Below are positions 24,291 through 33,488 of a DNA stretch of 64,000 nt, piece by piece (position 1 is the first letter of the stretch; each line of letters begins with the position of its first letter). Source of the stretch: Rikenellaceae bacterium (GTDB lineage: Bacteria > Bacteroidota > Bacteroidia > Bacteroidales > Rikenellaceae); assembly GCA_017935625.1 (NCBI GenBank), contig JAGBHC010000028.1:1-64000 (forward strand), read 5' to 3'. A program made the position numbers and the translations under genes. The notes under the pieces were generated by a model, which was not told the origin of the DNA, did no database searches, and saw only the letters and a list, made by a program, of their open reading frames with translations.

Positions 24291-26825
24291 TTGCGCGAGT
24301 ATAGCTATGCGGAAGCGGTGAGTGCGTCCCGCGACTACTTCCGCGGCGACGAACTGGCGGCGACGGTCTGGGTGAGCAAATACGCCCTGAAAGATTCGTT
24401 CGGTCGCATCTATGAGAATTCGCCCGAACAGATGCACCGGCGCATCGCCCGCGAGCTGGCCCGCATCGAGAGCTGCTACGAAAACCCGATGAGCGAAGAG
24501 GAAATCTACGGCATGCTCAAGGATTTCCGCTACGCCATTCCGCAGGGCGGCCCCATGACCGGCATCGGCAACAACCTGCAAATCGCCTCGCTCTCCAACT
24601 GCTTCGTCATCGGACACAAGCATCCGGCCGACTCCTACGGCGGCATCATCCGCATCGACGAGGAGCAGGTGCAGCTCATGAAACGGCGCGGCGGCGTGGG
24701 ACACGACCTCTCGCACATCCGCCCCACGGGCAGCCCCGTGCTCAACAGCGCCCTCACCTCCACGGGCATCGTCCCGTTCATGGAGCGCTACTCGAACTCC
24801 ACGCGCGAGGTGGCGCAGGACGGACGGCGCGGCGCCCTGATGCTGACCCTGAGCATCAAGCACCCCGATGCGGAGAACTTCATCGACGCCAAAACCGAAA
24901 CCGGCAAGGTGACCGGAGCCAATGTCTCCATCAAGATAGACGACCGCTTCATGCAGTGCGCCCTCTCCGGCCAGAAATATCACCAGCAGTTCCCCATCGA
25001 CAGCGACCGTCCGATGTACGAAAAGGACATCGACGCGCGCACCCTGTGGAACAAGATAATCCACAACGCATGGAAGAGCGCCGAACCGGGCGTGCTCTTC
25101 TGGGACACCGTCCTGCGGGAGAGCGTCCCCGACTGCTATGCCGACCTGGGATTCACCACCGTATCGACCAACCCCTGCGGCGAGATTCCCCTCTGTCCCT
25201 ACGACAGCTGCCGTCTGCTGGCGCTCAACCTGTTCGGCTATGTGGAGAACCCCTTCACCCCGCAGGCGCGATTCGACTTCGACAAGTTCCGCGACCATGT
25301 CCGCAAGGCCATGCACATGATGGACGACATCATCGACCTGGAGCTGGAGAAGGTGGAGGCCATCATCGACAAAATCGCCCGCGACCCCGAGGACGAGGAG
25401 ATTCGCCACGTGGAGCAGAGCCTCTGGGAGAAGATTCGCGAAATGGCCCTCATGGGCCGCCGCACCGGACTGGGCATCACCGCAGAGGGCGACATGCTCG
25501 CCGCACTGGGATACACCTACGGCACCCCCGAGGCCATCGACTTCGCCGTCGAGGTGCAGAAGACGCTGGCCGTGGAGGCCTACCGGGCCTCGGTGGAGAT
25601 GGCCCGCGAGCGCGGCAAGTTCCCCATCTACGACGCCGAAAAGGAGAAGAACAACCCCATGATAGGACGCATCCGCGAAGCCGACCCCGCACTTTACGAG
25701 GAGATGGTGCGTTACGGACGGCGCAACATCGCCATGCTCACCATCGCCCCCACCGGCACCACCTCCCTCATGTCGCAGACCACCTCGGGCATCGAACCCG
25801 TGTTCCGCCCCGTCTACAAGCGCCGCCGCAAGGTGAATCCCGGCGACAAGGATGTCAAGGTGACCTACGTAGACGAGGTGGGCGATTCGTTCGAGGAGTA
25901 CAACGTCTACCACCACAACTTCATCAAGTGGCTGGAGGTGAACGGATACGACATTTCGCGCCTGGACACCATCTCCGACGAAGAGCTCGAGAAGTGGGTG
26001 GCGGCCTCGCCCTACCACAAGGCCACGGCCAACGACATCGACTGGGTGGCCAAGGTCAAGATGCAGGGGGCCATCCAGAAGTGGGTGGACCACTCCATCT
26101 CGGTGACCGTCAATCTGCCCCACGACGTGACCGAAGAGCTGGTCGCCCGGGTCTACCAGACCGCATGGGAGTGCGGCTGCAAGGGCGTCACGGTCTACCG
26201 CGACGGCTCCCGCTCGGGCGTGCTGATAGAGAAAAAAGAGAAGAAGAAGGCGGAGCGGTGCAGCCATGAGCAGAGCGAGCGTCCGCCCCTCAAGCGGCCC
26301 CTCGAGCTGAGCGCCGATATCGTCCGCTTCAAGAACGGCAGCGAGGACTGGATTGCCTTCGTGGGCATACACGACGGCCGCCCCTACGAAATCTTCACCG
26401 GAAAAATCGAGGAGGACGCCATGTATATTCCCCGCCGGGTGAAACGCGGCACCATCCTCAAGGTGAAAGAGGCCGACGGCACCAAACGCTACGACTTCCG
26501 CTACAAGGACAAATACGGTTATACCAATACGGTAGGAGGCATCTCACGTCTGTTCGACCAGCAGTTCTGGAACTACGCCAAGCTGATTTCGGGCGTGCTG
26601 CGCAACGGGATGCCCATTCCCCAGGTGGTAAATCTGATAGAGTCGCTGCAGCTCGACAGCGAAACTATCAACACCTGGAAGAACGGTGTGGCACGAGCCT
26701 TGAAACAGTATATCACCGACGGTACCAAATCGAAGCAGAAATGTCCCAACTGCAACCAGGATACGCTGGTATACCAGAACGGCTGTCCCGTTTGCATGTC
26801 CTGCGGATATTCCAAGTGCGGATAA
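24291..26825 (+). CDS. nrdJ: Adenosylcobalamin-dependent (class II) ribonucleotide reductase
   Basis: An 844-aa enzyme from this TTG start. It reduces ribonucleotides using a B12-derived thiyl radical, so needs no oxygen. The frame stays open upstream to a TAA at 24237, with no ATG; a CTG at 24255 would add 12 residues (SDHKKQKEEVPL) and the first in-frame ATG falls inside conserved sequence. Features: DELAATVWVSKYALKD near the start, RGGVGHDLSHIRPTGSPV, STNPCGEIPL with the active-site Cys, APTGTTSLMSQTTSGIEPVF, and a Cys-rich tail (CPNCNQDTL...CPVCMSCGYSKCG) for zinc binding and thiol relay. No B12 riboswitch is visible upstream. It fits an anaerobic organism that also has B12-dependent mutase. 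Confidence 0.95.
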   Translation: MREYSYAEAVSASRDYFRGDELAATVWVSKYALKDSFGRIYENSPEQMHRRIARELARIESCYENPMSEEEIYGMLKDFRYAIPQGGPMTGIGNNLQIASLSNCFVIGHKHPADSYGGIIRIDEEQVQLMKRRGGVGHDLSHIRPTGSPVLNSALTSTGIVPFMERYSNSTREVAQDGRRGALMLTLSIKHPDAENFIDAKTETGKVTGANVSIKIDDRFMQCALSGQKYHQQFPIDSDRPMYEKDIDARTLWNKIIHNAWKSAEPGVLFWDTVLRESVPDCYADLGFTTVSTNPCGEIPLCPYDSCRLLALNLFGYVENPFTPQARFDFDKFRDHVRKAMHMMDDIIDLELEKVEAIIDKIARDPEDEEIRHVEQSLWEKIREMALMGRRTGLGITAEGDMLAALGYTYGTPEAIDFAVEVQKTLAVEAYRASVEMARERGKFPIYDAEKEKNNPMIGRIREADPALYEEMVRYGRRNIAMLTIAPTGTTSLMSQTTSGIEPVFRPVYKRRRKVNPGDKDVKVTYVDEVGDSFEEYNVYHHNFIKWLEVNGYDISRLDTISDEELEKWVAASPYHKATANDIDWVAKVKMQGAIQKWVDHSISVTVNLPHDVTEELVARVYQTAWECGCKGVTVYRDGSRSGVLIEKKEKKKAERCSHEQSERPPLKRPLELSADIVRFKNGSEDWIAFVGIHDGRPYEIFTGKIEEDAMYIPRRVKRGTILKVKEADGTKRYDFRYKDKYGYTNTVGGISRLFDQQFWNYAKLISGVLRNGMPIPQVVNLIESLQLDSETINTWKNGVARALKQYITDGTKSKQKCPNCNQDTLVYQNGCPVCMSCGYSKCG

Positions 26826-26835
26826 CCGAACGCTT

Positions 26836-26899
26836 CCGCACATGAATTCGGGAATCGGAGAGGTATCGTCCAGATATCTCTCCGGTTCCGTTTGTGCGG
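26836..26899 (+). terminator. Extended hairpin, probable nrdJ terminator
   Basis: A 17-bp stem with two G-T pairs (26851-26867 with 26873-26889) sits inside an outer CCGCACA / TGTGCGG pairing (26836-26842 with 26893-26899). Loose T-rich sequence follows. It is 11 bp after the nrdJ stop. A T run is not immediate, hence moderate confidence. Confidence 0.65.
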
Positions 26900-27224
26900 A
26901 GAGGTTTTGTAAATTTTTGAAAAAATTAGCTCCATGAGTCATTTTTTTATGCGGAAGAGTAGTTTATAACAATAATATTCTTACCTTTGCCCAAGAATAT
27001 GCGCCTCGGGTATGCCGTTTTCCATATATAACTATATGAAAACGGCCTTGTAATCGTCCCGGAACCCCACTCGCGGCAGGAATCGGAAGCGGGCGGGAAC
27101 GGGCGGAAGGCAGGAAGCCCGACGGACGCAGCGGGAACAAGAGTGAAACGCAGGAAACGGTCGGGCGAGGCCCGGCACGAGACATAACAACGGAAAAAGG
27201 ATTTTTAAACTTAATTATTGTATT
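26900..27224 (+). promoter_or_regulatory. Promoter and long leader of the OmpA-family gene
   Basis: A -7 box TACCTTTG lies at 26982-26989 in an AT-rich stretch; the best -33 candidate (TTTA, 26963-26966) is closer than usual. Transcription from here gives a leader of about 225 nt that contains the 27014-27046 hairpin and a purine-rich middle. The region just before the ATG is A/T-rich, usual for well-translated Bacteroidetes genes. Confidence 0.6.
27014..27046 (+). other. Hairpin near the 5' end of the OmpA-family leader
   Basis: GCCGTTTT pairs with AAAACGGC and CATATA with TATATG, with one bulged C and a TAAC loop. It would lie about 20 nt from the predicted transcript start. No T run follows, so it is more likely an RNA-stability or control element than a terminator. 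Confidence 0.65.
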
Positions 27225-28394
27225 ATGAAAAAAGTTTTGTTTACAATTGCATTGGCATGCACTGCATTATTTGCAGTTGCTGACAATAACGACGGCCTCA
27301 TGGAGGCACAGACCAAGAAGGGTCCGTATCTGACCAACGGCTTCTGGGACAACTGGTTCGTATCGGTTGCCGGCGGTGCTCAGATTTACTTCGGCGCAGG
27401 TGACGGCGACAGAGCCGATTTCGGCGACCGTCTGACTCCCGAGATTGCGGTTTCGGTAGGTAAGTGGATTACTCCTTCGGTCGGTGTTCGCGCACAGGCT
27501 TCGGGCTACAAGCTCAAGAGCTACCCCGTTGCAGGCGCTTACGGACACAAATTCACCTCGCTGGCTGCTCACGCAGACTTCATGTGGAACCTTTCCAACG
27601 CTATCGGCGGTTACAGAACCGACCGCTTCTATGAAGTAGTTCCCTACGTAGGTGCCGGTATGGCCCGTTCGGGTGGTGTGAAAGAGAAATACAGAGACAA
27701 CCACAAATATTCGATGACCCTCAACGTCGGTATCATCAACAAGTTCCGTATTTCGAACGCATTCGATATCGAAGTCGAGCTGAAGGCTTGGACCGTGAAC
27801 AACGACTACGACAAGCGCTATGTGGGCCACGGCAAGCAGTTCCGCCCCGTCGCATCACTGACCGCAGGTCTGACCTACAACTTCAACAAGAACAACTTCA
27901 ACCGTCCTACCGTTGCCGTTCCCGCCGACTACACTCCCTACAACAACCGCATCGCCGGTCTGGAGAGCGACCTGAGCGCATCGAAGGCTAAGGCCGACCA
28001 GCTGGCTAAGGACCTCGCTGCCGAGAAGGCAAGAGCCGAGGCTCTGGCTAACGAGGCCAAGAAGAGCGGCAAGTTCGACTACGAGTCCGTAGTATTCTTC
28101 GACATCAACAAGGCTACCCTCTCGCCCAAGACCAAGGCCAGCATCGAGATGGCTGCCAAGATGATTAAGTCTACTCCCGACAAGAAGTACCAGGTCGTAG
28201 GTTACGCTGACAAGCAGACCGGTTCGGCTGCTTACAACACCAAGCTGGCTCAGAAGCGTGCCGTAGCAGTTTACGACGCATTGGTTGCTGCCGGTGTGAA
28301 CAAAGACCAGATTGAGGCTGTGAACGGCTTCTCCGAGGGTGCTCAGCCCTTCGGCAAGCCCATCTACATGAACCGCGCCGTCATCATCAAATAA
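27225..28394 (+). CDS. OmpA family outer-membrane protein
   Basis: A 389-aa protein: signal peptide MKKVLFTIALACTALFAVA cleaved before DNNDG; a beta-barrel of about residues 30-225 (WFVSVAGGAQIYFGAG, LTPEIAVSVGKWITPSVGVRAQASGY, YEVVPYVGAGMA); a short coiled coil (LESDLSASKAKADQLAKDL, continuing to about residue 275); and a C-terminal OmpA peptidoglycan-binding domain (VVFFDINKATLSPKTKASIE, VVGYADKQTGSAAYN, LAQKRAVAVYDALVAAGV). Codon choice is clearly different from neighbours, with many GGT, GCT and GTA codons, which suggests very high expression. Own promoter, long leader and strong terminator. It likely links the outer membrane to the cell wall. Confidence 0.95.
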   Translation: MKKVLFTIALACTALFAVADNNDGLMEAQTKKGPYLTNGFWDNWFVSVAGGAQIYFGAGDGDRADFGDRLTPEIAVSVGKWITPSVGVRAQASGYKLKSYPVAGAYGHKFTSLAAHADFMWNLSNAIGGYRTDRFYEVVPYVGAGMARSGGVKEKYRDNHKYSMTLNVGIINKFRISNAFDIEVELKAWTVNNDYDKRYVGHGKQFRPVASLTAGLTYNFNKNNFNRPTVAVPADYTPYNNRIAGLESDLSASKAKADQLAKDLAAEKARAEALANEAKKSGKFDYESVVFFDINKATLSPKTKASIEMAAKMIKSTPDKKYQVVGYADKQTGSAAYNTKLAQKRAVAVYDALVAAGVNKDQIEAVNGFSEGAQPFGKPIYMNRAVIIK

Positions 28395-28416
28395 CTCACT
28401 GCGAGAGACAAACAGC

Positions 28417-28457
28417 AGAGGCGGCCTCCCTTACGGAGGCCGCCTCTTTTTTTTTTT
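28417..28457 (+). terminator. Terminator of the OmpA-family gene
   Basis: AGAGGCGGCCTCC / GGAGGCCGCCTCT around a CTTAC loop, followed by a run of about 12 T. Confidence 0.95.
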
Positions 28458-28529
28458 CAGACCCCTTGCCCCCTCCCGTACAAACCACGAAAACATCCGG
28501 CCCGTTTTCCGACTCCCCCGCCATTGAGT

Positions 28530-28945
28530 CACCCACCTGCTTCCCCGGTTACTCCAGCTGCTCCAGTCATTCCAACCACTTCAGCCGCTCCAAACACCCC
28601 AACCATTCGGCCATTCCAACGGCTCTAACCACCCCAAACACCCCGGTTGCTCCAGCCGCTCCTGTCATTCCGGCTATTCCGGCCACTCCGACCGCCCGCT
28701 ACTCCAGCTGCCCCAACCATTCGGCCATTCTAACTACTCTAACCACCCCAGACACCCCGGTTACTCCAGCGCCCCCAGTCATTCCAGCCACTCCAGGCGC
28801 CCCCGGCCACTCCGCCCCGGTTGTCCCAACTACTTCAACCACTCCAACCTCTCTAACTACTCCAGCCACCTCGGACTCCCCGGTTACTCCAGCGCCTCCA
28901 GTCATTCCAGCTACTCCAGCTGCCCCAATCACTCGCCCCTCATTG
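28530..28945. repeat. 9-bp minisatellite with higher-order units of 114 and 123 bp
   Basis: The plus strand is built of 9-bp units close to TCCAGCCAC and TCCAGTCAT. A longer block beginning CCCCGGTTRCTCCAG recurs near 28642, 28756 and 28879. All periods are multiples of 3, so frames stay open on the plus strand (Pro/Thr/Ala-rich) and partly on the minus strand (Gly/Val-rich), but there is no ATG with a ribosome site or export signal. Most likely non-coding. The rest of 28946-29133 is C-rich and featureless. Confidence 0.8.
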
Positions 28946-29133
28946 GCGACCTGCGAGAATCCCGGGGTCACCGAATGATTTGCCAAGGGCCTGGGAATCG
29001 CCTCTGCCGCAATTCGCCGCCCCTCATTCCCCCTCATCCCCCCTTCTCTCCCCTGACATTCTCGCTCCCCCATTCCTCCCCGATTTCCGCAAGGCGGTGA
29101 ACGCCCGCTTCCCCCCGTTCACCTTATAAAGAA

Positions 29134-29161
29134 AAAGCTATCCGAATATTCGGATAGCTTT
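29134..29161 (-). terminator. Terminator of glmS (28-bp perfect palindrome)
   Basis: AAAGCTATCCGAAT / ATTCGGATAGCTTT is a perfect palindrome. On the minus strand it is followed by TTCTTTAT, about 150 bp beyond the glmS stop. The symmetric form may also stop plus-strand transcripts. Confidence 0.82.
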
Positions 29162-29314
29162 GGAGTCTCTTTTCAGTTCATTATCAGAGGCCAATGCCCA
29201 ACAATACTACGGACAATTCCGCCTCCCCCTCTCTTGCAACGGGCAGCCGTCGGGCGTCCGGTCGGTTGTCGGGAGCGGAAGCCGACCGCGACAGAAGCCT
29301 GCCCCGCCGTCGGT

Positions 29315-31159
29315 CTACTCGACCGTTACGGATTTGGCGAGGTTGCGGGGCTGGTCCACATCCTTCCCTTTGTTGATGGCGATGTGGTAGGCCAGCAGCT
29401 GCAGGGGCACCGAGTTGAGTATCGGAGCCAGGCACTCGGCCACGGGCGGCACCTCGATGCAGTAGTCCGCGAGTCCCTTGGCGACCGTATCGCCCTTGGA
29501 GACGAGCACGATGACCTTCCCCCTGCGGGCCTTGATTTCCTGGAGGTTGCTGACGGTCTTCTCGTACACCTTGTCGGCGGTGGCAATGACCACGACCGGC
29601 ATGTCGCTGTCGATGAGTGCGATGGGTCCGTGTTTCATCTCGGCGGCAGGATATCCTTCGGCGTGGATGTAGGATATCTCCTTGAGTTTGAGCGCACCCT
29701 CGAGTGCTACGGGGTAGTTGTATCCGCGTCCCAGATAGAGGAAGTTGTGGGCATAGGTGAAGATTTTCGACAGGTCGTTTATCTGTTCGTCGAGCTTCAG
29801 CACCTGCTTTATCAGCTCCGGAATGTGCTGCAGGTCGCGTACCACGGTGTGGAAATATTCGTCGTCGATGGTTCCCTTGAGCTTGCCGACGGTGAGGGCG
29901 AGCATGGCCAGCACGGTCACCTGGCCGGTGAATGCCTTGGTGGAGGCGACACCGATTTCGGGACCGACATGGATGTAGGCTCCGCTGTGGGTGGCACGCG
30001 AGATGGAGGAGCCGATGACATTGCAGATGCCGAAGATAAACGCGCCGCACGAACGGGCGAGCTCCACGGCTGCCAGCGTGTCGGCCGTCTCGCCGGACTG
30101 GGAGATGGCGATTACGATGTCCTGCTCCGACACCACCGGACAGCGGTAGCGGAACTCGGAGGCGTACTCCACCTCCACCGGAATGCGGCACATGTCTTCA
30201 ATCATCTGTTTGCCGATGAGTCCGGCGTGCCACGAGGTGCCGCACGCCACGATGATGATGCGGCGGGCATTGAGGAATTTCTCGCGGTTGTCGAGCACTC
30301 CGGAGAGCGTCACGTTCTTGCCGTCGATGCTCACGCGGCCCCGGATGCAGTCGAACAGCGTGTTGCCCTGTTCGTTAATCTCCTTGAGCATGAAGTGGGG
30401 ATATCCCCCCTTTTCGAGCTGGGAGATGCTCATGTCGAGCGTCTTGACGTTGATTTCGGCGCTTACGTTATCGAAATCGACCACCTGCAGCGGCTTGTTG
30501 CGGTCGATAACCGCTATTTCGCCATCGTTGATGTAAACCACCTGATTGCTGTACTCCACGATGGGGGTGGCATCCGAAGCGAGGAAGAATTCGCCGTCGC
30601 CGATGCCGACCACCAGCGGCGAACTCTTGCGGGCCGCGATGATGCGGTCGGGGTTCCCCTTCTCGATGATGGCGATGGCATAGGCGCCGATTACCTTTTT
30701 GAGCGCTATCTGCACGGCCTCGAGCAGCGAGCATCCGTTCTGGGTCTTCACATACTCGATGAGCTGCACGAGCACCTCGGTGTCGGTGGAGCTGCGGAAG
30801 GTGTAGCCGTTGTGGATGAGGGCGTCCTTGAGCACCGCATAGTTCTCGATGATGCCGTTGTGAATCAATGCGATATTTCCGCTCTGCGAATAGTGGGGGT
30901 GGGCATTGGTGTCGTTGGGTTCGCCGTGGGTGGCCCAGCGGGTGTGCGCGATGCCGATGGAGCCGGAGATATCCTTGTTTTCGGTGAAACGCTCGAGGTC
31001 GGCGACCTTGCCCTTGGTCTTGTAGACCGTGAGTTCGGACGAGTCGTTGATGAGTGCCACGCCCGCCGAGTCGTATCCGCGATATTCCAGGCGGTGGAGC
31101 CCCTTTATCAAAATGTCGTAGGCCGTTCTATGACCTACATATCCTACGATTCCGCACAT
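29315..31159 (-). CDS. glmS: Glutamine-fructose-6-phosphate aminotransferase (isomerizing)
   Basis: A 614-aa enzyme that makes glucosamine-6-phosphate for cell-wall and LPS sugars. The N-terminal Ntn glutaminase starts MCGIVGYVGHRTAYD with Cys2 as nucleophile after Met removal; HTRWATHGEPNDTNAHPH and LIHNGIIENY are visible. Two SIS isomerase domains follow (FRYRCPVVSEQDIVIAISQSGETADT; ISYIHAEGYPAAEMKHGPIALID), ending in AKSVTVE, the conserved C-terminal tail. It lies 48 bp downstream of pspC on the same strand, so may share its promoters. No glmS ribozyme fold was noticed upstream. Confidence 0.97.
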   Translation of the reverse strand: MCGIVGYVGHRTAYDILIKGLHRLEYRGYDSAGVALINDSSELTVYKTKGKVADLERFTENKDISGSIGIAHTRWATHGEPNDTNAHPHYSQSGNIALIHNGIIENYAVLKDALIHNGYTFRSSTDTEVLVQLIEYVKTQNGCSLLEAVQIALKKVIGAYAIAIIEKGNPDRIIAARKSSPLVVGIGDGEFFLASDATPIVEYSNQVVYINDGEIAVIDRNKPLQVVDFDNVSAEINVKTLDMSISQLEKGGYPHFMLKEINEQGNTLFDCIRGRVSIDGKNVTLSGVLDNREKFLNARRIIIVACGTSWHAGLIGKQMIEDMCRIPVEVEYASEFRYRCPVVSEQDIVIAISQSGETADTLAAVELARSCGAFIFGICNVIGSSISRATHSGAYIHVGPEIGVASTKAFTGQVTVLAMLALTVGKLKGTIDDEYFHTVVRDLQHIPELIKQVLKLDEQINDLSKIFTYAHNFLYLGRGYNYPVALEGALKLKEISYIHAEGYPAAEMKHGPIALIDSDMPVVVIATADKVYEKTVSNLQEIKARRGKVIVLVSKGDTVAKGLADYCIEVPPVAECLAPILNSVPLQLLAYHIAINKGKDVDQPRNLAKSVTVE

Positions 31160-31207
31160 GATTGAGATGTGTTTTTTATTTTTCCCTTGTTTTTCCCTGC
31201 TGAACGG

Positions 31208-31402
31208 TTATTTCTGGCGGAGTACCAGCCACAGGATAATGTATACCCAGAGACTGAGGCCGGCAGCCACGACGAGAATCACGGTCGCGAGTCGGACAGC
31301 GGCAGGATTGATATCGAAATATTCTGCGATTCCGCCGCATACGCCGGCTATTACCTTGTTTTTGGAGGAGCGGTAGAGTTTGCGTGTGTTGGTGTTTTCC
31401 AT
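31208..31402 (-). CDS. PspC domain membrane protein
   Basis: A 64-aa protein (start MENTNTRKLYRSS chosen; the frame extends upstream only through repeat DNA). Residues 8-30 carry the PspC hallmark SSKNKVIAGVCGGIAEYFDI, then one transmembrane helix (LATVILVVAAGLSLWVYIILWLVL) and a short basic end. PspC-type proteins are linked to envelope stress. Length is normal for the one-domain form. It is transcribed toward glmS and is preceded by duplicated promoter modules. Confidence 0.92.
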   Translation of the reverse strand: MENTNTRKLYRSSKNKVIAGVCGGIAEYFDINPAAVRLATVILVVAAGLSLWVYIILWLVLRQK

Positions 31403-31424
31403 GTTTGTCTTATTTATCGATTTT

Positions 31425-31600
31425 GCAAATATACTAATATTCGCTGAAAAAACGAAAGCGCCGTCGGCCATAGGCCGGTGCGCGGTCGCAAGGCGATTCG
31501 TCAGGGCAAATATATCACATATTCGCTGAAGAACGAAAGCGCCGTCGGCCGTAGGCCGGTGCACGGTCGCCGGGCGATTCGTTAGAGGCAAATATACAAA
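31425..31600 (-). repeat. 81-bp direct repeats carrying promoter copies upstream of pspC
   Basis: Copy A (31425-31505) and copy B (31506-31587) are near-identical: GCAAATATA, then ATTCGCTGAA, AACGAAAGCGCCGTCGGCC, TAGGCCGGTGC and GGCGATTCGT in the same order. A partial third copy begins at 31588. On the minus strand each copy starts its downstream side with TATATTTG (31426-31433, 31507-31514, 31589-31596), and copies A and B also have TTTCG about 20 bp upstream of that box. The nearest box is 24 bp from the pspC start. The remaining gap to cysS (31601-31862) shows no gene. Confidence 0.85.
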
Positions 31601-31824
31601 GTATATCCGATGAAAAAAATAGCTGATGCCCTACTTTGGGCCGTTTTGCAGCGTCGAAACCGTTTTTTCCTTGTAAATACATGCAATATGTCCGTGGGAA
31701 GGGAGCCCGACGGCCTCCTGCGAAAAACGCCGCGGCTCTCCGCCCCACGAAAATCCGGGCAGGAGAGCCGACCCGCTGCGGATGAAAAAACGTTCCGGCT
31801 CTGCGATTTTTGGATTTGTTTTCG

Positions 31825-31832
31825 TATTTTTG
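31825..31832 (+). promoter_or_regulatory. Putative -7 box for cysS
   Basis: TATTTTTG, 30 bp before the cysS ATG. The -33 element is not at the ideal distance (TTTG at 31815-31818 is too close). Confidence 0.5.
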
Positions 31833-31862
31833 TCTTCCGAACGGATTAACACTTCTACTCTT

Positions 31863-33347
31863 ATGGAGACAAAAGATTCGAAACTGATGCTCTACAACAC
31901 CCTCTCCCGCCGCAAGGAGGAGTTCGTACCCTATAATCCGCCCCACGTGGGCCTTTACGTCTGCGGCCCCACCGTCTACGGCGACCCCCATCTGGGACAT
32001 GCCCGGCCGGCCATCACCTTCGACCTGCTGTTCCGTTACCTTACCCTGTCGGGCTACAAGGTGCGCTACGTGCGCAATATCACCGACGTGGGACACCTGG
32101 AGCACGATGCGGACGAGGGCGAAGACAAAATCGCCAAGAAAGCTCGGCTCGAACAGCTGGAGCCCATGGAGATATCGCACTATTACACCGAACGTTACCA
32201 CCACGCCATGGAGGCGCTGGGCGTGAAGAGCCCCAGCATCGAGCCCCATGCCTCGGGACACATCATCGAACAAATCGAACTCATCAAGCGCATCCTCGAC
32301 CAGGGATACGCCTACGAGAGCAACGGTTCGGTCTACTTCGACGTGGAGAAGTACAACCGCACCTACCGCTACGGCCGCCTTTCGGGCCGCAACCTCGACG
32401 ATATCGTGACCAACACCCGCTCGCTGGACGGCCAGCAGGACAAACGCCACTCGTTCGATTTCGCCCTCTGGAAAAAAGCCGCCCCGGAACACATCATGCA
32501 CTGGCCGTCGCCCTGGAGCGAAGGATTCCCCGGCTGGCATCTCGAGTGTTCGGCCATGAGTACCAAATACCTCGGCGAGCGTTTCGATATCCACGGCGGC
32601 GGAATGGACCTGATGTTCCCCCACCACGAGTGCGAAATAGCCCAGAGCACCGCTGCCATGGGACACGACTCGGCCCGCTACTGGATGCACAACAACATGA
32701 TAACCATCAACGGACAGAAGATGGGCAAGTCGCTGGGCAACTTCATCACCCTCGAGGAGCTCTTCACGGGCAATCACCGGCTGCTCGCGCAGGCCTACTC
32801 GCCGATGACCATCCGCTTCTTCATCCTCCAGGCCCACTACCGCTCGACCCTCGATTTCAGCAACGAGGCGTTGCAGGCGGCCGAAAAGGGACTCGACCGG
32901 CTGATGAAGGGTGTGGAGACGCTCGCCAAGGTGAAACCTGCGGAGCACTCCTCCGTCGATGTCGCCGACCTGGAGCGCCGCTGCCGCGAGGCGATGGACG
33001 ACGACCTCAATTCGCCCATCGTCATTTCGGTGCTTTTCGACTGGGTGCGCATCATCAACCAGCTGCACGAAGGCACGCAGACCATCGCCACCGACGACCT
33101 CGCACGGCTGCGGGAGAAGATGTCGGAGGTCGTCTTCGACCTGCTCGGCCTGCGGGACGAGAAGAGCGCCGCTGCCGCCGGAGGCAAAGACCTGGTCACC
33201 CCGCTGGTCAATATGCTGCTCGACCAGCGCATGGAGGCCAAGAGCCGCAAGGACTGGGCGACCAGCGACAGAATCCGCGACGCCCTGACCGCCATCGGAA
33301 TCCGTGTCAAAGACCGTAAGGACGGTTACGACTGGGAAATAGAGTAA
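31863..33347 (+). CDS. cysS: Cysteinyl-tRNA synthetase
   Basis: A 494-aa class I synthetase. The start [21 protein letters not shown] is chosen over an upstream TTG-type frame extension. The HIGH motif is HLGH (43-46 in [10 protein letters not shown]), preceded by the zinc Cys in YVCGPTVYG. The zinc site continues with [15 protein letters not shown], and KMSKS appears as KMGKS near residue 286 ([17 protein letters not shown]). The DALR anticodon region follows and the C-terminus ends in [12 protein letters not shown]. Length is typical. Confidence 0.97.
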   Translation: METKDSKLMLYNTLSRRKEEFVPYNPPHVGLYVCGPTVYGDPHLGHARPAITFDLLFRYLTLSGYKVRYVRNITDVGHLEHDADEGEDKIAKKARLEQLEPMEISHYYTERYHHAMEALGVKSPSIEPHASGHIIEQIELIKRILDQGYAYESNGSVYFDVEKYNRTYRYGRLSGRNLDDIVTNTRSLDGQQDKRHSFDFALWKKAAPEHIMHWPSPWSEGFPGWHLECSAMSTKYLGERFDIHGGGMDLMFPHHECEIAQSTAAMGHDSARYWMHNNMITINGQKMGKSLGNFITLEELFTGNHRLLAQAYSPMTIRFFILQAHYRSTLDFSNEALQAAEKGLDRLMKGVETLAKVKPAEHSSVDVADLERRCREAMDDDLNSPIVISVLFDWVRIINQLHEGTQTIATDDLARLREKMSEVVFDLLGLRDEKSAAAAGGKDLVTPLVNMLLDQRMEAKSRKDWATSDRIRDALTAIGIRVKDRKDGYDWEIE

Positions 33348-33391
33348 CCGAACCGCAGAGGCGACTGCATATCGGTTTTCGGCCGGCAATT

Positions 33392-33422
33392 TTTGTTTTT
33401 TAACGGATATTGTCTATATTTG
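33392..33422 (+). promoter_or_regulatory. Strong promoter upstream of hairpin leader
   Basis: TTTG (33392-33395), 19 bp, TATATTTG (33415-33422): full consensus match. A transcript would start near 33430, just before the hairpin. Confidence 0.8.
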
Positions 33423-33433
33423 CATCGTCAAAT

Positions 33434-33488
33434 GAGACATCAATCTATCGCCCCGCTTGGCGGGATGGGGATTGGTGTCTCTTTTTTT
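33434..33488 (+). terminator. Terminator-like hairpin at the very start of a transcript
   Basis: GAGACATCAATC pairs with GATTGGTGTCTC (one mismatch or wobble) around an inner CGCCCCGCTTGGCGGG hairpin, ending in T7. It lies 86 bp after the cysS stop but also only about 12 bp below the promoter, so it could be the cysS terminator, an attenuator for the next gene, or the end of a short RNA of about 60 nt. Confidence 0.8.

Noticed and set aside
28466..28978. A Pro/Thr-rich 170-residue frame that could be a surface repeat protein
   Set aside because: It starts at TTG inside a terminator tail, has no ribosome site or export signal, and the open frame follows from repeat periods divisible by three.
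29160..31165. Long plus-strand frame opposite glmS
   Set aside because: Antisense shadow; glmS motifs are intact on the minus strand.
31403..31591. N-terminal extension of the PspC protein
   Set aside because: The extra residues are encoded by the duplicated promoter repeat; the ATG at 31402 starts the conserved domain.
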